Under the pieces are notes generated by a model. It saw only the letters and a list, made by a program, of their open reading frames with translations. It searched no databases and was not told where the DNA came from. Position numbers and translations under genes: made by a program. Of a stretch of DNA of 64,000 nt, positions 8,509 through 16,171 are shown in pieces. Source of the stretch: Microbulbifer bruguierae (GTDB lineage: Bacteria > Pseudomonadota > Gammaproteobacteria > Pseudomonadales > Cellvibrionaceae); NCBI RefSeq assembly GCF_029869925.1, contig NZ_CP118605.1, positions 2,304,501 to 2,368,500 of the forward strand. Direction: 5' to 3'. Numbering within the stretch: the stretch's first letter is position 1; every line of letters begins with the position of its first letter.

Positions 8509-11091
8509 TCAGAAATTGTGATTCAGGCTCATGTAGTAGAAGGCGCCCTGCCAGTCCACCATAGAGCCGGGCGGATAGATGGCGCCACAGCAGTAATCGC
8601 CAATCTTGTCCTTATCGGGATACTCATCAAACACGTTGCGGCCGCCCAGGCTGGCGGACGTGGATTCGGTAAAGTGATATTTACCCTCCAGATCCACCTG
8701 CACCACCGAGCTGTACTTCTGGATCAGGCCTCCATTGAAGTTCTCTGAAGTGCCATACCAGTTGGCTCGCGCCATCAGTGAAAGCGGACCCATTGCATGC
8801 ATTGCTGTAAATGCGCCACGAAGTTTCGGATCAAAATTTTCGAAATCGTGCTGATCTTCTTCGTTCAGATATTCACTTGGGTCGGAAGTAAATTCCGATT
8901 TGTTGTAGTTAAGAGAAGCGGTGAGATTGGTGATTCCCGCATCGGCCCACTCCAGCGGATAGGTCGCTACGACGTCGACACCCTCGGTGCGAGTATCAAA
9001 TGCATTGGTAAAGTAGTTTACAGCACCAATAGATTCCGCGCCGACGACACCGGCGGCTACCAGCGCCAGGTAGTTTTCGTAGGCAGAACCACTGCCACTG
9101 TCCGTAGAGACGGGCAGTTCAGAAATTGAATAAGTGCGGTCGTCCACATCAATGCGATAGAAGTCGACGGTGAGGTTCAGCTTGTCGAAATCCGCGGTGA
9201 AACCAAAGGCAAAGTTGGTCGAGGTTTCCGGCTTGAGTGCTTTTGCGCCCAGTGCCTGGGCAACGGGGCTACTGGCGGGGAACAGACCGGTCGCCACCGG
9301 TACACCGTCCGGCAGTCGTGTGGACACGTTCGTCGTCCCCTGCTGCCCCGGGGTCGGTGCGCGGAAGCCGGTACCAATGGAAGAACGCAGGCCGATATTT
9401 TCGGTCAGGTCAAACTGCATGGCCAACTTACCCACCAGTTCGGAGTCAAAGTCCGAATAGTCCTCGAAGCGCACCGCGCCCTGTACAAACAGTCGATCAG
9501 TGAGGTCCGTGCTCAGGTCACCGTATACCGCGTAAGAGTCACGGGAGTAGCTGCCGCTGTACTCCGGTGAATAACCGGGGAACCCATTGGAGCCAACCCC
9601 CACTACGGTATATACCGGGTCGCTTAGATCCGCACAGTCCAGATCCTGCCCCGCATCCATCACGGCCTGGCCGGCAGCGGTAGCCGCACCGCTATCACAG
9701 AATCCCCAGGGATCCTTGGTCGCATAAGGACCAGCCGCGTAGGAATCCGGGTCACCTCCGGTGAGCTCGTAGGATTCATCCATATAGCTGACACCAAAGG
9801 CAGCCACCAGCGGGCTGTTCAGGCCTACCATCAGCTCTTTGGAAAAATCGGCCTGAATCTGGATTTCTTCGTTCGCCAGACTCCCGGGTTTAAAGGAGGT
9901 CGGACTATCAGGGCCCATGGAAGGGTTGATGGTGTTTTTCAGGGTGTAGTCGACTTCAGATAAGCCGTAGCGGGCACTGAAATCGTATACCAGTCCCGAG
10001 TTCATCTCGCCTTTCAGGCCGGTCGCAAGAGAGTAGTCGGTAATTTCACCGAAAAAGCGCGGGGTAAAACCGCCAGGGAATTTCTCCAGAGGACTGTAAA
10101 TAGAACCATCCTCCTCGCGCAGATCCATGATGGTGCCATTGCCCGGGAAGCGATAATAAAAGCTGCCATCGGACTCGCTTTCCGAATAGTTACCAAAAGC
10201 ATACAGTTCCTTGCCGCCGCCAAGATCGTAGCCCGCATTAAAAAACATGCGCGCAGATTCGGCATTCGGCTGACCCCAGGGCTGCACGACATCCCCTTCC
10301 AGGGAGGCATTTTTCGTCGCCTCCATGAAGTCGGGGTCTTCAGTGTAAGCCGCGTAACCGGCCGTGCTATCGTAGATCGGGTTGTTTTTGTCGAGACAGA
10401 AATAGGATTCGCAATACTGCTCTCCGCGAGAAGTGAAATCAGACTTGGACATCTCACCGGAAATACTCAGGAAGCCGTCGCTTCCAAGGGGCATACCAAT
10501 ATTGCCAATCGCGGTAGTCTGAAAGCCATCGCCCTCACTGTATTCCCCGGCGCGCACACCAAAGGATCCACCCTCGGCATTATCCTTCAGAATAAAGTTC
10601 ATCACCCCGGCGATGGCATCGGAACCATACTGTGCCGCTGCACCGTCGCGCAGCACTTCTACCGATTTAAGCGCTGAACTCGGGATGGTGGCAATATCCG
10701 GGCCCTGGGTACCGGATCCACCAATCTCCACCAGTGCCGCGCGGTGACGACGCTTGGAGTTTACCAGGACCAGCGTTTTATCGGTGGGCATGCCCCGCAA
10801 TTGCGCAGGGCGGATAAAGGTGCCGCCATCGCTGATTGGCTGCCGCCCCAGGCTATAAGATGGCACCAGGGTTTTCAGTACATCGTTGGTATCGGTGTAG
10901 GATACTGATTCCAGCGCCTCGCTATTAAACACATCCACTGGCACCGGGGAGTCGGAAACAGAGCGTGGCTTGCCGCGCACGCCGGTTACCGCCACCTCCT
11001 CGAGCTCTTCCGCCAGTATCGGCTGCATGGGTGTTACCGCGCTACCGGCGACGATTGCTATTACTGCACAACTCAGAGACTTACGTTTCAT
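8509..11091 (-). CDS. TonB-dependent outer-membrane receptor
   Basis: 860 residues with a signal peptide (MKRKSLSCAVIAIVAGS). The plug domain (about residues 45-170) shows VLKTLVPSYS, LRGMPTDKTLVLVNSKRRH and VEVLRDGAAAQYGSDAIAG. The remainder alternates in the way expected of a 22-strand barrel and ends on a phenylalanine (SLNHNF) as BamA substrates do. It takes up a scarce ligand across the outer membrane using TonB/ExbB/ExbD energy. The SKRRHRAAL variant of the plug is common in receptors that are not classical siderophore receptors. The ligand cannot be read from sequence, and no sigma/anti-sigma pair or polysaccharide enzymes lie alongside. Single-gene unit with its own terminator and a palindrome upstream. 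Confidence 0.92.
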   Translation of the reverse strand: MKRKSLSCAVIAIVAGSAVTPMQPILAEELEEVAVTGVRGKPRSVSDSPVPVDVFNSEALESVSYTDTNDVLKTLVPSYSLGRQPISDGGTFIRPAQLRGMPTDKTLVLVNSKRRHRAALVEIGGSGTQGPDIATIPSSALKSVEVLRDGAAAQYGSDAIAGVMNFILKDNAEGGSFGVRAGEYSEGDGFQTTAIGNIGMPLGSDGFLSISGEMSKSDFTSRGEQYCESYFCLDKNNPIYDSTAGYAAYTEDPDFMEATKNASLEGDVVQPWGQPNAESARMFFNAGYDLGGGKELYAFGNYSESESDGSFYYRFPGNGTIMDLREEDGSIYSPLEKFPGGFTPRFFGEITDYSLATGLKGEMNSGLVYDFSARYGLSEVDYTLKNTINPSMGPDSPTSFKPGSLANEEIQIQADFSKELMVGLNSPLVAAFGVSYMDESYELTGGDPDSYAAGPYATKDPWGFCDSGAATAAGQAVMDAGQDLDCADLSDPVYTVVGVGSNGFPGYSPEYSGSYSRDSYAVYGDLSTDLTDRLFVQGAVRFEDYSDFDSELVGKLAMQFDLTENIGLRSSIGTGFRAPTPGQQGTTNVSTRLPDGVPVATGLFPASSPVAQALGAKALKPETSTNFAFGFTADFDKLNLTVDFYRIDVDDRTYSISELPVSTDSGSGSAYENYLALVAAGVVGAESIGAVNYFTNAFDTRTEGVDVVATYPLEWADAGITNLTASLNYNKSEFTSDPSEYLNEEDQHDFENFDPKLRGAFTAMHAMGPLSLMARANWYGTSENFNGGLIQKYSSVVQVDLEGKYHFTESTSASLGGRNVFDEYPDKDKIGDYCCGAIYPPGSMVDWQGAFYYMSLNHNF

Positions 11092-11229
11092 AAACGACCC
11101 CTTTCTCCTGCTTTATCAAATGCCATAACCGTTATTTTTTTAAGGCAAAAGCTGCCCACGCCACGCACACGGACGGTGCGCAGACAGGTCAAACATCGAC
11201 AATCGTGGGTACTTTTTCGGTGCAGACCG

Positions 11230-11248
11230 GGCTGCAGAATTTGCAGCC
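11230..11248. promoter_or_regulatory. Perfect 7-base palindrome upstream of the receptor gene
   Basis: GGCTGCA, five bases (GAATT), then TGCAGCC, about 140 bases upstream of the receptor start and 135 bases upstream of the divergent gene at 11383. The size and spacing suit an operator for a dimeric regulator acting on either gene. A Fur box is not evident. Confidence 0.35.
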
Positions 11249-11382
11249 TCGAACTAATCGTTGTTATTGGAACTTCAGCAATATGTATGCCAGACCAGAA
11301 CTAAATTTTTATTTCACCCCTTGCATCCAAAGTTGAGAGCGACCCCGTCTTATCCGCATATGCCCATGAATGGAATACACAC

Positions 11383-12171
11383 ATGATTCGTTTTGGCACG
11401 CTCACCGCCGCCCTGATTGCCACCACACTGGCTCCGATTGCCCTGGCAACGGATATCAACCTGCATTCGAAAAACGGCGACCACTGCGCCATAGAGCTGC
11501 ACCAACAGGTCACCGTTGGCCCTGATTTCATCGAGACTTACGACGAAGCCGGCAACAACCTGTTGCTCGCCTATCGCGCGCCGGATCAACTGGCAGTGGG
11601 AGACGCCGGTGTCATTCTTCAACCAGAACAACAGGAATTGATGCGGAGATACCACGCAGCGCTGCACAGCGCCGGACGTGAAGTGAATGCCATTTCACTG
11701 GAGGCGATGGATGTTGCCCTAAGTGGCGTCGCTATTGCGCTCGCCGCCCTGGCGGGGCCGGAAGATCCGGACACACAGGAGTTTCTGCAGGAATCCTTGC
11801 AATTGCGGGAAAAATTCATCGCCCACAATTCTCCCAACGTCTACACCCTGGGTGGTTCCTGGATGGGCGGCACACTGGAAGAACATCTGGAAATGGAGCT
11901 GGAACCAAAAATAGAGGCACTGGCAAAAAAATCCGCGGGAAGAATTGCCTGGCATGCAATGAAAGCGGTATTTACCGGCGGCAAGAGCATAGAAACACAG
12001 GCAGAAGCCGCAACCGAGGCAGCGGAAAAGGCCATAGAAAAGAAAGCAGACTTGCTGGAAGCCAGAGCGGAAAGACTGTGTGAACAGCTGCACCAGCTGG
12101 ATACTATCGAGGCCCAATTACATCAGGTGATTCCGGAGCTCGACGGCCTGAACCTGGTGACAACAAAATAA
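11383..12171 (+). CDS. YggN-like periplasmic protein (DUF2884)
   Basis: 262 residues with a signal peptide ending near APIALA. The mature start (DINLHSKNGDHCAIEL), the PEQQELMRRYHAAL segment and LEAMDVALSGVAIAL follow the order of E. coli YggN and the DUF2884 family. The C-terminal third is a long Ala/Glu-rich helix, probably coiled coil (QAEAATEAAEKAIEKKADLL). No enzymatic motif is seen and the family has no settled function; an envelope location is the only firm inference. It is transcribed alone and ends at the hairpin at 12230. Confidence 0.72.
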   Translation: MIRFGTLTAALIATTLAPIALATDINLHSKNGDHCAIELHQQVTVGPDFIETYDEAGNNLLLAYRAPDQLAVGDAGVILQPEQQELMRRYHAALHSAGREVNAISLEAMDVALSGVAIALAALAGPEDPDTQEFLQESLQLREKFIAHNSPNVYTLGGSWMGGTLEEHLEMELEPKIEALAKKSAGRIAWHAMKAVFTGGKSIETQAEAATEAAEKAIEKKADLLEARAERLCEQLHQLDTIEAQLHQVIPELDGLNLVTTK

Positions 12172-12229
12172 TTGCGGATACAGGCCTCAAACCAGTATCC
12201 GCGTAGTTGAGATACACCCCCAAGTGTTC

Positions 12230-12251
12230 GGCCGCCCTGCGGCCTTTTTTT
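12230..12251 (+). terminator. Terminator of the YggN-like gene
   Basis: GGCCGC and GCGGCC arms with a three-base loop are followed by T7, 58 bases after the stop codon. Confidence 0.85.
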
Positions 12252-12293
12252 ATTTTCTTTTCTTGAAACGGGGTGTTATTTGTGGAAAAAATA

Positions 12294-12812
12294 TCAGGAC
12301 TTTTTGGCGATACCGAGTTCTTCCAGCGTCTTTGCCATATCTTCCGCACTGGTGGCAGGTTTGATGTCGCTATCGACTTTCAGCACCTTGCCATCCTTAC
12401 CGATATAAATAGTGACCCGTTTGGCCATATTCAGCACCGGCATTTTTACGCCGTAGGCTTTGGCCACCTCACCGGTAGGATCGCTGAGCAACGGAAAGTC
12501 CGCCTTCTGTTCGGCTGCGAACTTGGTGTTGTCTTCCACCTCATCGGTGCTCGCCATAAAATAGGCAACATCGTACGCACGAATCAAATGGCCGTTTTCC
12601 GCCAGGGATTTACATTCAATGGTACAACCCTTGGTGAATGCCTTTGGATACCACGCAATGACTACGGCCTGCTTGCCGTTAAAGTCACTCAGGCTGTAGC
12701 TCTTGCCGTCGGAGGCTGCGAGTGTAAATGCGGGCGCTTCATCCCCAGGCTGGAGGGCCAAAACCGGCGCCGCCAATAGCATAAATGTGAACGACAACAG
12801 TAATTTTCTCAT
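12294..12812 (-). CDS. Exported peroxiredoxin (AhpC/TSA, PrxQ/BCP type)
   Basis: 172 residues from the ATG at 12812. This start gives a clean signal peptide (MRKLLLSFTFMLLAAPVLA) and has GGGGAG about eight bases upstream. The peroxidatic cysteine C63 and a second cysteine C67 sit in TKGCTIECKSL, the TxxCTxEC arrangement of PrxQ/BCP proteins, which reduce hydrogen peroxide and organic peroxides. The signal peptide puts it in the periplasm, where reduction would need a thioredoxin-like partner from DsbD-type pathways; none is encoded nearby. The gene lies about 200 bases downstream of the dihydroorotate dehydrogenase gene on the same strand. Confidence 0.88.
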   Translation of the reverse strand: MRKLLLSFTFMLLAAPVLALQPGDEAPAFTLAASDGKSYSLSDFNGKQAVVIAWYPKAFTKGCTIECKSLAENGHLIRAYDVAYFMASTDEVEDNTKFAAEQKADFPLLSDPTGEVAKAYGVKMPVLNMAKRVTIYIGKDGKVLKVDSDIKPATSAEDMAKTLEELGIAKKS

Positions 12813-12946
12813 TTTCTTTCTCCCCATTCTTACAGGTCAGTTATTATTCGCCGGATTTATACGGCCAGTACCAGCTTTTGGATGCGCCACGGTTCGTTAT
12901 TCATAAAAATAGAGACAAGCGAACCAGGGGCAATTGATTCTCGCAC

Positions 12947-12969
12947 TGTCTGGCCGAATGAGCCAGACA
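12947..12969. other. 8-base hairpin without a U tract
   Basis: TGTCTGGC, seven bases, then GCCAGACA, located between the dihydroorotate dehydrogenase and peroxiredoxin genes. Neither strand has a run of T after it, so it is not a standard terminator. It may stabilise the upstream mRNA end or be an operator. Confidence 0.3.
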
Positions 12970-13011
12970 TTACCCCCCGCGTATTACCCTTGTAGGGCGA
13001 TTCGTCCGTAC

Positions 13012-13956
13012 TTATTCCAGGGTCTTCAATTTACCTTTAAAGCTATCAATATCTCTGTAGCCTTTGCCCCCCATAATTTCCCGCAGCTCTGCGGCAATAC
13101 GCGCAAAACACCCAACCCCCTCGCGCATCAACTGGGTGCCGACCTGAACCGCACTGGCACCACAGAGAATATGCTCGAATACGTCCATACCACTTTTTAT
13201 CCCGCCGCAGCCGATGATGGCGACATCCTTGTCGAGCAGGGTGTAGAACTTGCGCACATTCGCCAGCGCCGTCGGCTTGATAAAATCCCCACCGATACCG
13301 CCGAAACCTGACTTGGGTTTGATGACTACCGACTCCTGATCCGTATCAATCACCAGGCCGTTGCCGATACTGTTGATACAGGTTACAAAAGCGATGGGAA
13401 AATCGCGCAGTACGGCGGCCATCATTTCAAAATGGGGCAGATCGAAGTACGGCGGCAGTTTTACCCCCAGTGGCGTGGTCACATGCTCGAAGATCATTTC
13501 CAACAGCACCCGGCTCTGCTCAAAGTCATACCCTGTCTGTGGCTTACCGGGGACATTCGGACAGGAGAGATTGAGCTCTATGGCACTGACATGTTCCTGC
13601 CCCGACAGCGCGCGGATAATCGCCACATTGTCCTCGAACCCCAGCCCGGAAACCGAGATGAAATAGGGTTTGTTGAATGTGGCGGCGCGTTTGGCATAGT
13701 CCAGATAGTAGCGGTATCCCTCATTCGGCAACCCCATGCTGTTGATACTGCCCCAGGTCGTTTCAAAATAACGCGGTGAAGGGTTGCCCTGGCGCTTTTC
13801 CAGGGTGGCACTTTTACTGAGAATGGCACCGGCTTCGCTGCTTCCCACGGCATCCAGTTCCGCGGCGGTGGTGCACAACGGGCCGGAGGCGTTGTACAGG
13901 CAGGAACTCAGCGGGCAACCGGCAACTACCGTGGCCAGGGAGGTTTCGTAGGTCAT
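13012..13956 (-). CDS. pyrD: Class 1A dihydroorotate dehydrogenase (fumarate type)
   Basis: 314 residues. I prefer the ATG at 13956 because it aligns with the usual N-terminus (MTYETSLATVVAGC) and is preceded by GAAAG. An in-frame start 12 codons upstream is possible. The protein shows the class 1A pattern: KSATLEKRQGNPSPRY, SINSMGLPNEGY, the active-site Cys in LNLSCPNVPGKPQ and the FMN phosphate site GCGGIKSG. It oxidises dihydroorotate to orotate in pyrimidine synthesis. Class 1A enzymes are soluble and pass electrons to fumarate, whereas most gammaproteobacteria use the membrane-bound quinone-linked class 2 PyrD. Whether this strain also has class 2 cannot be seen here. No other pyrimidine gene is adjacent. 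Confidence 0.9.
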   Translation of the reverse strand: MTYETSLATVVAGCPLSSCLYNASGPLCTTAAELDAVGSSEAGAILSKSATLEKRQGNPSPRYFETTWGSINSMGLPNEGYRYYLDYAKRAATFNKPYFISVSGLGFEDNVAIIRALSGQEHVSAIELNLSCPNVPGKPQTGYDFEQSRVLLEMIFEHVTTPLGVKLPPYFDLPHFEMMAAVLRDFPIAFVTCINSIGNGLVIDTDQESVVIKPKSGFGGIGGDFIKPTALANVRKFYTLLDKDVAIIGCGGIKSGMDVFEHILCGASAVQVGTQLMREGVGCFARIAAELREIMGGKGYRDIDSFKGKLKTLE

Positions 13957-14102
13957 TGCGGGGTTTCTTTCAGGTAGAATGGCGTACTGCAAATATAGTT
14001 ACATATAGGTTATTTTTTGCGCCCGGTGACGAAATTAAACCCAAGCGATGTCACCCGCCGTCAACCTTTGCGCCCAATCTTAACCGCCAACCGGAAAAGT
14101 GA

Positions 14103-14411
14103 ATGGATCAAACTCTCTTCCTCAACGAAGTCGAACGTCGCCTTGCCCTGCTATTCAAAGCGTCCCAAAGTGGGTACCCGATACCCGCCATAGAGCGGCA
14201 TCGTCTTGAGGGGTTTATGCAAGCGGGAATATTTTTGGGGCTAAGCAGCAAGGCGGATTTGGCCCAACTGATGGAAAGGATACATCTGGAGATATTCGGA
14301 AAAACGCTCGCCGAACGCAAACAACAGCCCCCCGCATCCTGGATATTCGCAGAGGTTGACTACAGCCAATACGAATCCCCCAGCTATGTACGCACACGCT
14401 CGGAGACCTGA
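14103..14411 (+). CDS. Small hypothetical protein upstream of paiB
   Basis: 102 residues, no signal peptide or membrane segment. It is mostly helical by composition (FLNEVERRLALLFKASQSG, LAQLMERIHLEIFGKTLAERK) and ends in a polar Tyr/Ser/Arg tail. No family is recognised. Its TGA overlaps the ATG of the PaiB-like gene (TGATG), so the two are translationally coupled and probably act together or are co-regulated. Codon use matches the neighbours, which supports a real gene. Confidence 0.7.
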   Translation: MDQTLFLNEVERRLALLFKASQSGYPIPAIERHRLEGFMQAGIFLGLSSKADLAQLMERIHLEIFGKTLAERKQQPPASWIFAEVDYSQYESPSYVRTRSET

Positions 14412-14998
14412 TGTACACGCCCAATCACTTTGCCGTTAGCGACCGGCAGGAGCTTTTGCAGTTTATCCACAACAATGGATTCGGCGCGCTGATTTCCAAT
14501 CACCAGAGCCAATTGCAAGCCAGCCATTTGCCATTCCTTCTCGACGAGGGTGGCCACCGCCTGATGTGCCATCTCGCACGACAGAACGATCAACTGGACG
14601 CCATCGACGGCCACCCGGTGCTGGTGATCTTCAACGGACCCCACGCCTATATTTCGCCTCGCTGGTATACCAAACCCGGGGTACCTACATGGAACTACCA
14701 GGCAGTGCATGTGCATGGTATTGCGCGATCATTCACTGACGAGCAGCGCCTGAAGACAATGGTAGACAGCTTGTCGGAAAAATATGAATCCGGCGTCGAT
14801 GCTCCCTGGCAACCGGACTACTCTCCCAAATTGCTGCGGGCCATCGTTGGTGTGGAAATAGAGATTTCCGAAATTCAGGGGACCTACAAACTGAGCCAAA
14901 ACCGTCCGCAGCAGGATCGCTTACAGGTGGTGGATGCCCTGCATGCAGAAGGGGAAGCCGCCATGGCCCAGGCAATCATCCAGCACAACAACCCCTGA
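14411..14998 (+). CDS. PaiB-family FMN-binding protein
   Basis: 195 residues. The split-barrel FMN-binding fold of the PaiB family is recognisable from the start (YTPNHFAVSD), through NNGFGALISN, ASHLPFLLDE, GHRLMCHLARQNDQ and PHAYISPRWYTKP, to VPTWNYQAVHVHG. This order is highly conserved. Family members were described as negative regulators of sporulation and degradative enzymes in Bacillus. In proteobacteria the role is unclear, and a flavin- or heme-linked activity is as likely as DNA binding. It overlaps the upstream small gene by one base. Confidence 0.88.
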   Translation: MYTPNHFAVSDRQELLQFIHNNGFGALISNHQSQLQASHLPFLLDEGGHRLMCHLARQNDQLDAIDGHPVLVIFNGPHAYISPRWYTKPGVPTWNYQAVHVHGIARSFTDEQRLKTMVDSLSEKYESGVDAPWQPDYSPKLLRAIVGVEIEISEIQGTYKLSQNRPQQDRLQVVDALHAEGEAAMAQAIIQHNNP

Positions 14999-15064
14999 AC
15001 CAACAGAAGTTTACGTCAACAGTAGGTGCGCCCCCCAGGCTGACAACGAAGAAACGAGATCATC

Positions 15065-15688
15065 ATGAATGAAAAGCAGAAAATGCTTGCCGGCGAGATG
15101 TATAACCCGGCAGACACGCAGCTCGCGGAAATGCGACAGCGGGCGCGGAGAATATCGGAAGAACTGAATAACACCAGCCAACAACACAGGCTGCACCGCG
15201 ACCATCTGATCCGCGAGTTGTTCGGCAGTACCGGTGAGCAAATCCAGATCGAATCCCCGTTCCATTGCGATTACGGCGAGAACATTCATGTGGGCGAAAA
15301 TTTTTTCGCCAATTTTGGCTGTGTGATTCTCGACGTTGCGGAGGTGCGGTTCGGGGATAATTGTATGCTGGCACCACAGGTAGGGATCTATACGGCAACA
15401 CACCCGCTGGATCCGCGCGAGCGATGCAGCGGGCTGGAATATGCCAAGCCCATCACCATCGGTGACAACGGCTGGATTGGCGGCATGGCCGTCATCAATC
15501 CCGGGGTGACACTCGGCAATAATGTGGTGGTGGCGTCCGGTGCGGTGGTGACCAAAAGCTTTGGTGACAACGTCGTACTCGCGGGCAATCCGGCGAGGGT
15601 TATTCGCACTTTGGAGCCCGGGTCAAACTCCTCTTCAAGCTCCTCTTCAAGTTCCTCGTCAGAATCCTCGCCAGAGACTTCACCTTGA
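15065..15688 (+). CDS. Maltose/galactoside O-acetyltransferase family protein with Ser-rich tail
   Basis: 207 residues. Residues 5-45 form the Maa N-terminal domain (KMLAGEMYNPADTQL). The rest is a left-handed beta helix of hexapeptide repeats (PFHCDYGENIHVGENFFANF, VGIYTATHPLDP with the catalytic His, ITIGDNGWIGG, INPGVTLGNNVVVASGAVV), ending at the usual NPARVIR. Such enzymes acetylate sugars or related acceptors using acetyl-CoA. Unlike E. coli Maa (about 183 residues), this one has an extra C-terminal tail of about 20 residues that is almost all serine with Glu and Pro, made by a 12-base tandem repeat in the DNA. The tail should be disordered. The stop codon is 23 bases before the next start. 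Confidence 0.9.
   Translation: MNEKQKMLAGEMYNPADTQLAEMRQRARRISEELNNTSQQHRLHRDHLIRELFGSTGEQIQIESPFHCDYGENIHVGENFFANFGCVILDVAEVRFGDNCMLAPQVGIYTATHPLDPRERCSGLEYAKPITIGDNGWIGGMAVINPGVTLGNNVVVASGAVVTKSFGDNVVLAGNPARVIRTLEPGSNSSSSSSSSSSSESSPETSP
15629..15676 (+). repeat. Four-copy 12-base tandem repeat in the acetyltransferase tail
   Basis: Units TCCTCTTCAAGC, TCCTCTTCAAGT, TCCTCGTCAGAA and TCCTCGCCAGAG follow one another in frame. The first two differ by one base and the last two have drifted. They encode a serine-rich tail. In-frame slippage would change only tail length. Confidence 0.85.
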
Positions 15689-15711
15689 GACACGTGATAC
15701 ACGCAGATACC

Positions 15712-16095
15712 ATGCTCAAGTCCATCCACCACGCCGCCATCATCTGCTCCGATTATGCGCGCGCGAAACATTTCTATGTAAACATCCTCGGCCTAAGACC
15801 AATCGCGGAGAATTACCGCGCGCAGCGGAATTCCTGGAAACTGGACATGCAGTTACCCGACGGCGGACAGTTGGAATTGTTTTCTTTTCCCGGTGCGCCG
15901 GCGCGCCCCAGTTACCCTGAAGCCCAGGGACTGAGACACCTGGCATTTGCGGTAGATTCGGTGGACCAGTGCAAGGCCCGTTTGGAGGCTCAGGGAATCG
16001 CGGTGGAAGCGGTGCGCGTCGATGAATACACCGGCAAGCGCTTTACCTTTTTCAGCGATCCCGACGGGTTGCCGCTGGAGCTCTATCAGCTGTAG
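15712..16095 (+). CDS. VOC-family protein, YaeR/GloA2-like
   Basis: 127 residues from the ATG at 15712. A TTG 27 bases upstream overlapping the previous stop is open but unlikely. The sequence follows E. coli YaeR: IHHAAIICSDYARAKHFY, ILGLRPIAENYRA, LELFSFPGAPARPS, LRHLAFAVDSVDQC and the end KRFTFFSDPDGLPLELYQ. The metal-binding residues of the vicinal-oxygen-chelate fold are present: His in HHAA, Glu in LELF, His in LRHLAF and Glu in LELY. It is a probable metal-dependent lyase or isomerase of the glyoxalase fold, with no established substrate. It may share a transcript with the acetyltransferase gene, as it starts 23 bases later. Confidence 0.88.
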   Translation: MLKSIHHAAIICSDYARAKHFYVNILGLRPIAENYRAQRNSWKLDMQLPDGGQLELFSFPGAPARPSYPEAQGLRHLAFAVDSVDQCKARLEAQGIAVEAVRVDEYTGKRFTFFSDPDGLPLELYQL

Positions 16096-16115
16096 TGCGG
16101 CTATTGAATGGTATT

Positions 16116-16138
16116 AAAAAGGGGAGCCTGGCTCCCCT
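16116..16138 (-). terminator. Terminator of the HExxH peptidase gene
   Basis: GGGGAGCC and GGCTCCCC arms have almost no loop, so the realistic stem is the outer six pairs. In the minus-strand transcript the stem runs into UUUUUAAU, 34 bases past the stop of the 16172-17755 gene. The plus-strand side lacks a T run. Confidence 0.75.
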
Positions 16139-16171
16139 GGAAAACTCATCACTCAGGCTGCAGCGCTGCTC

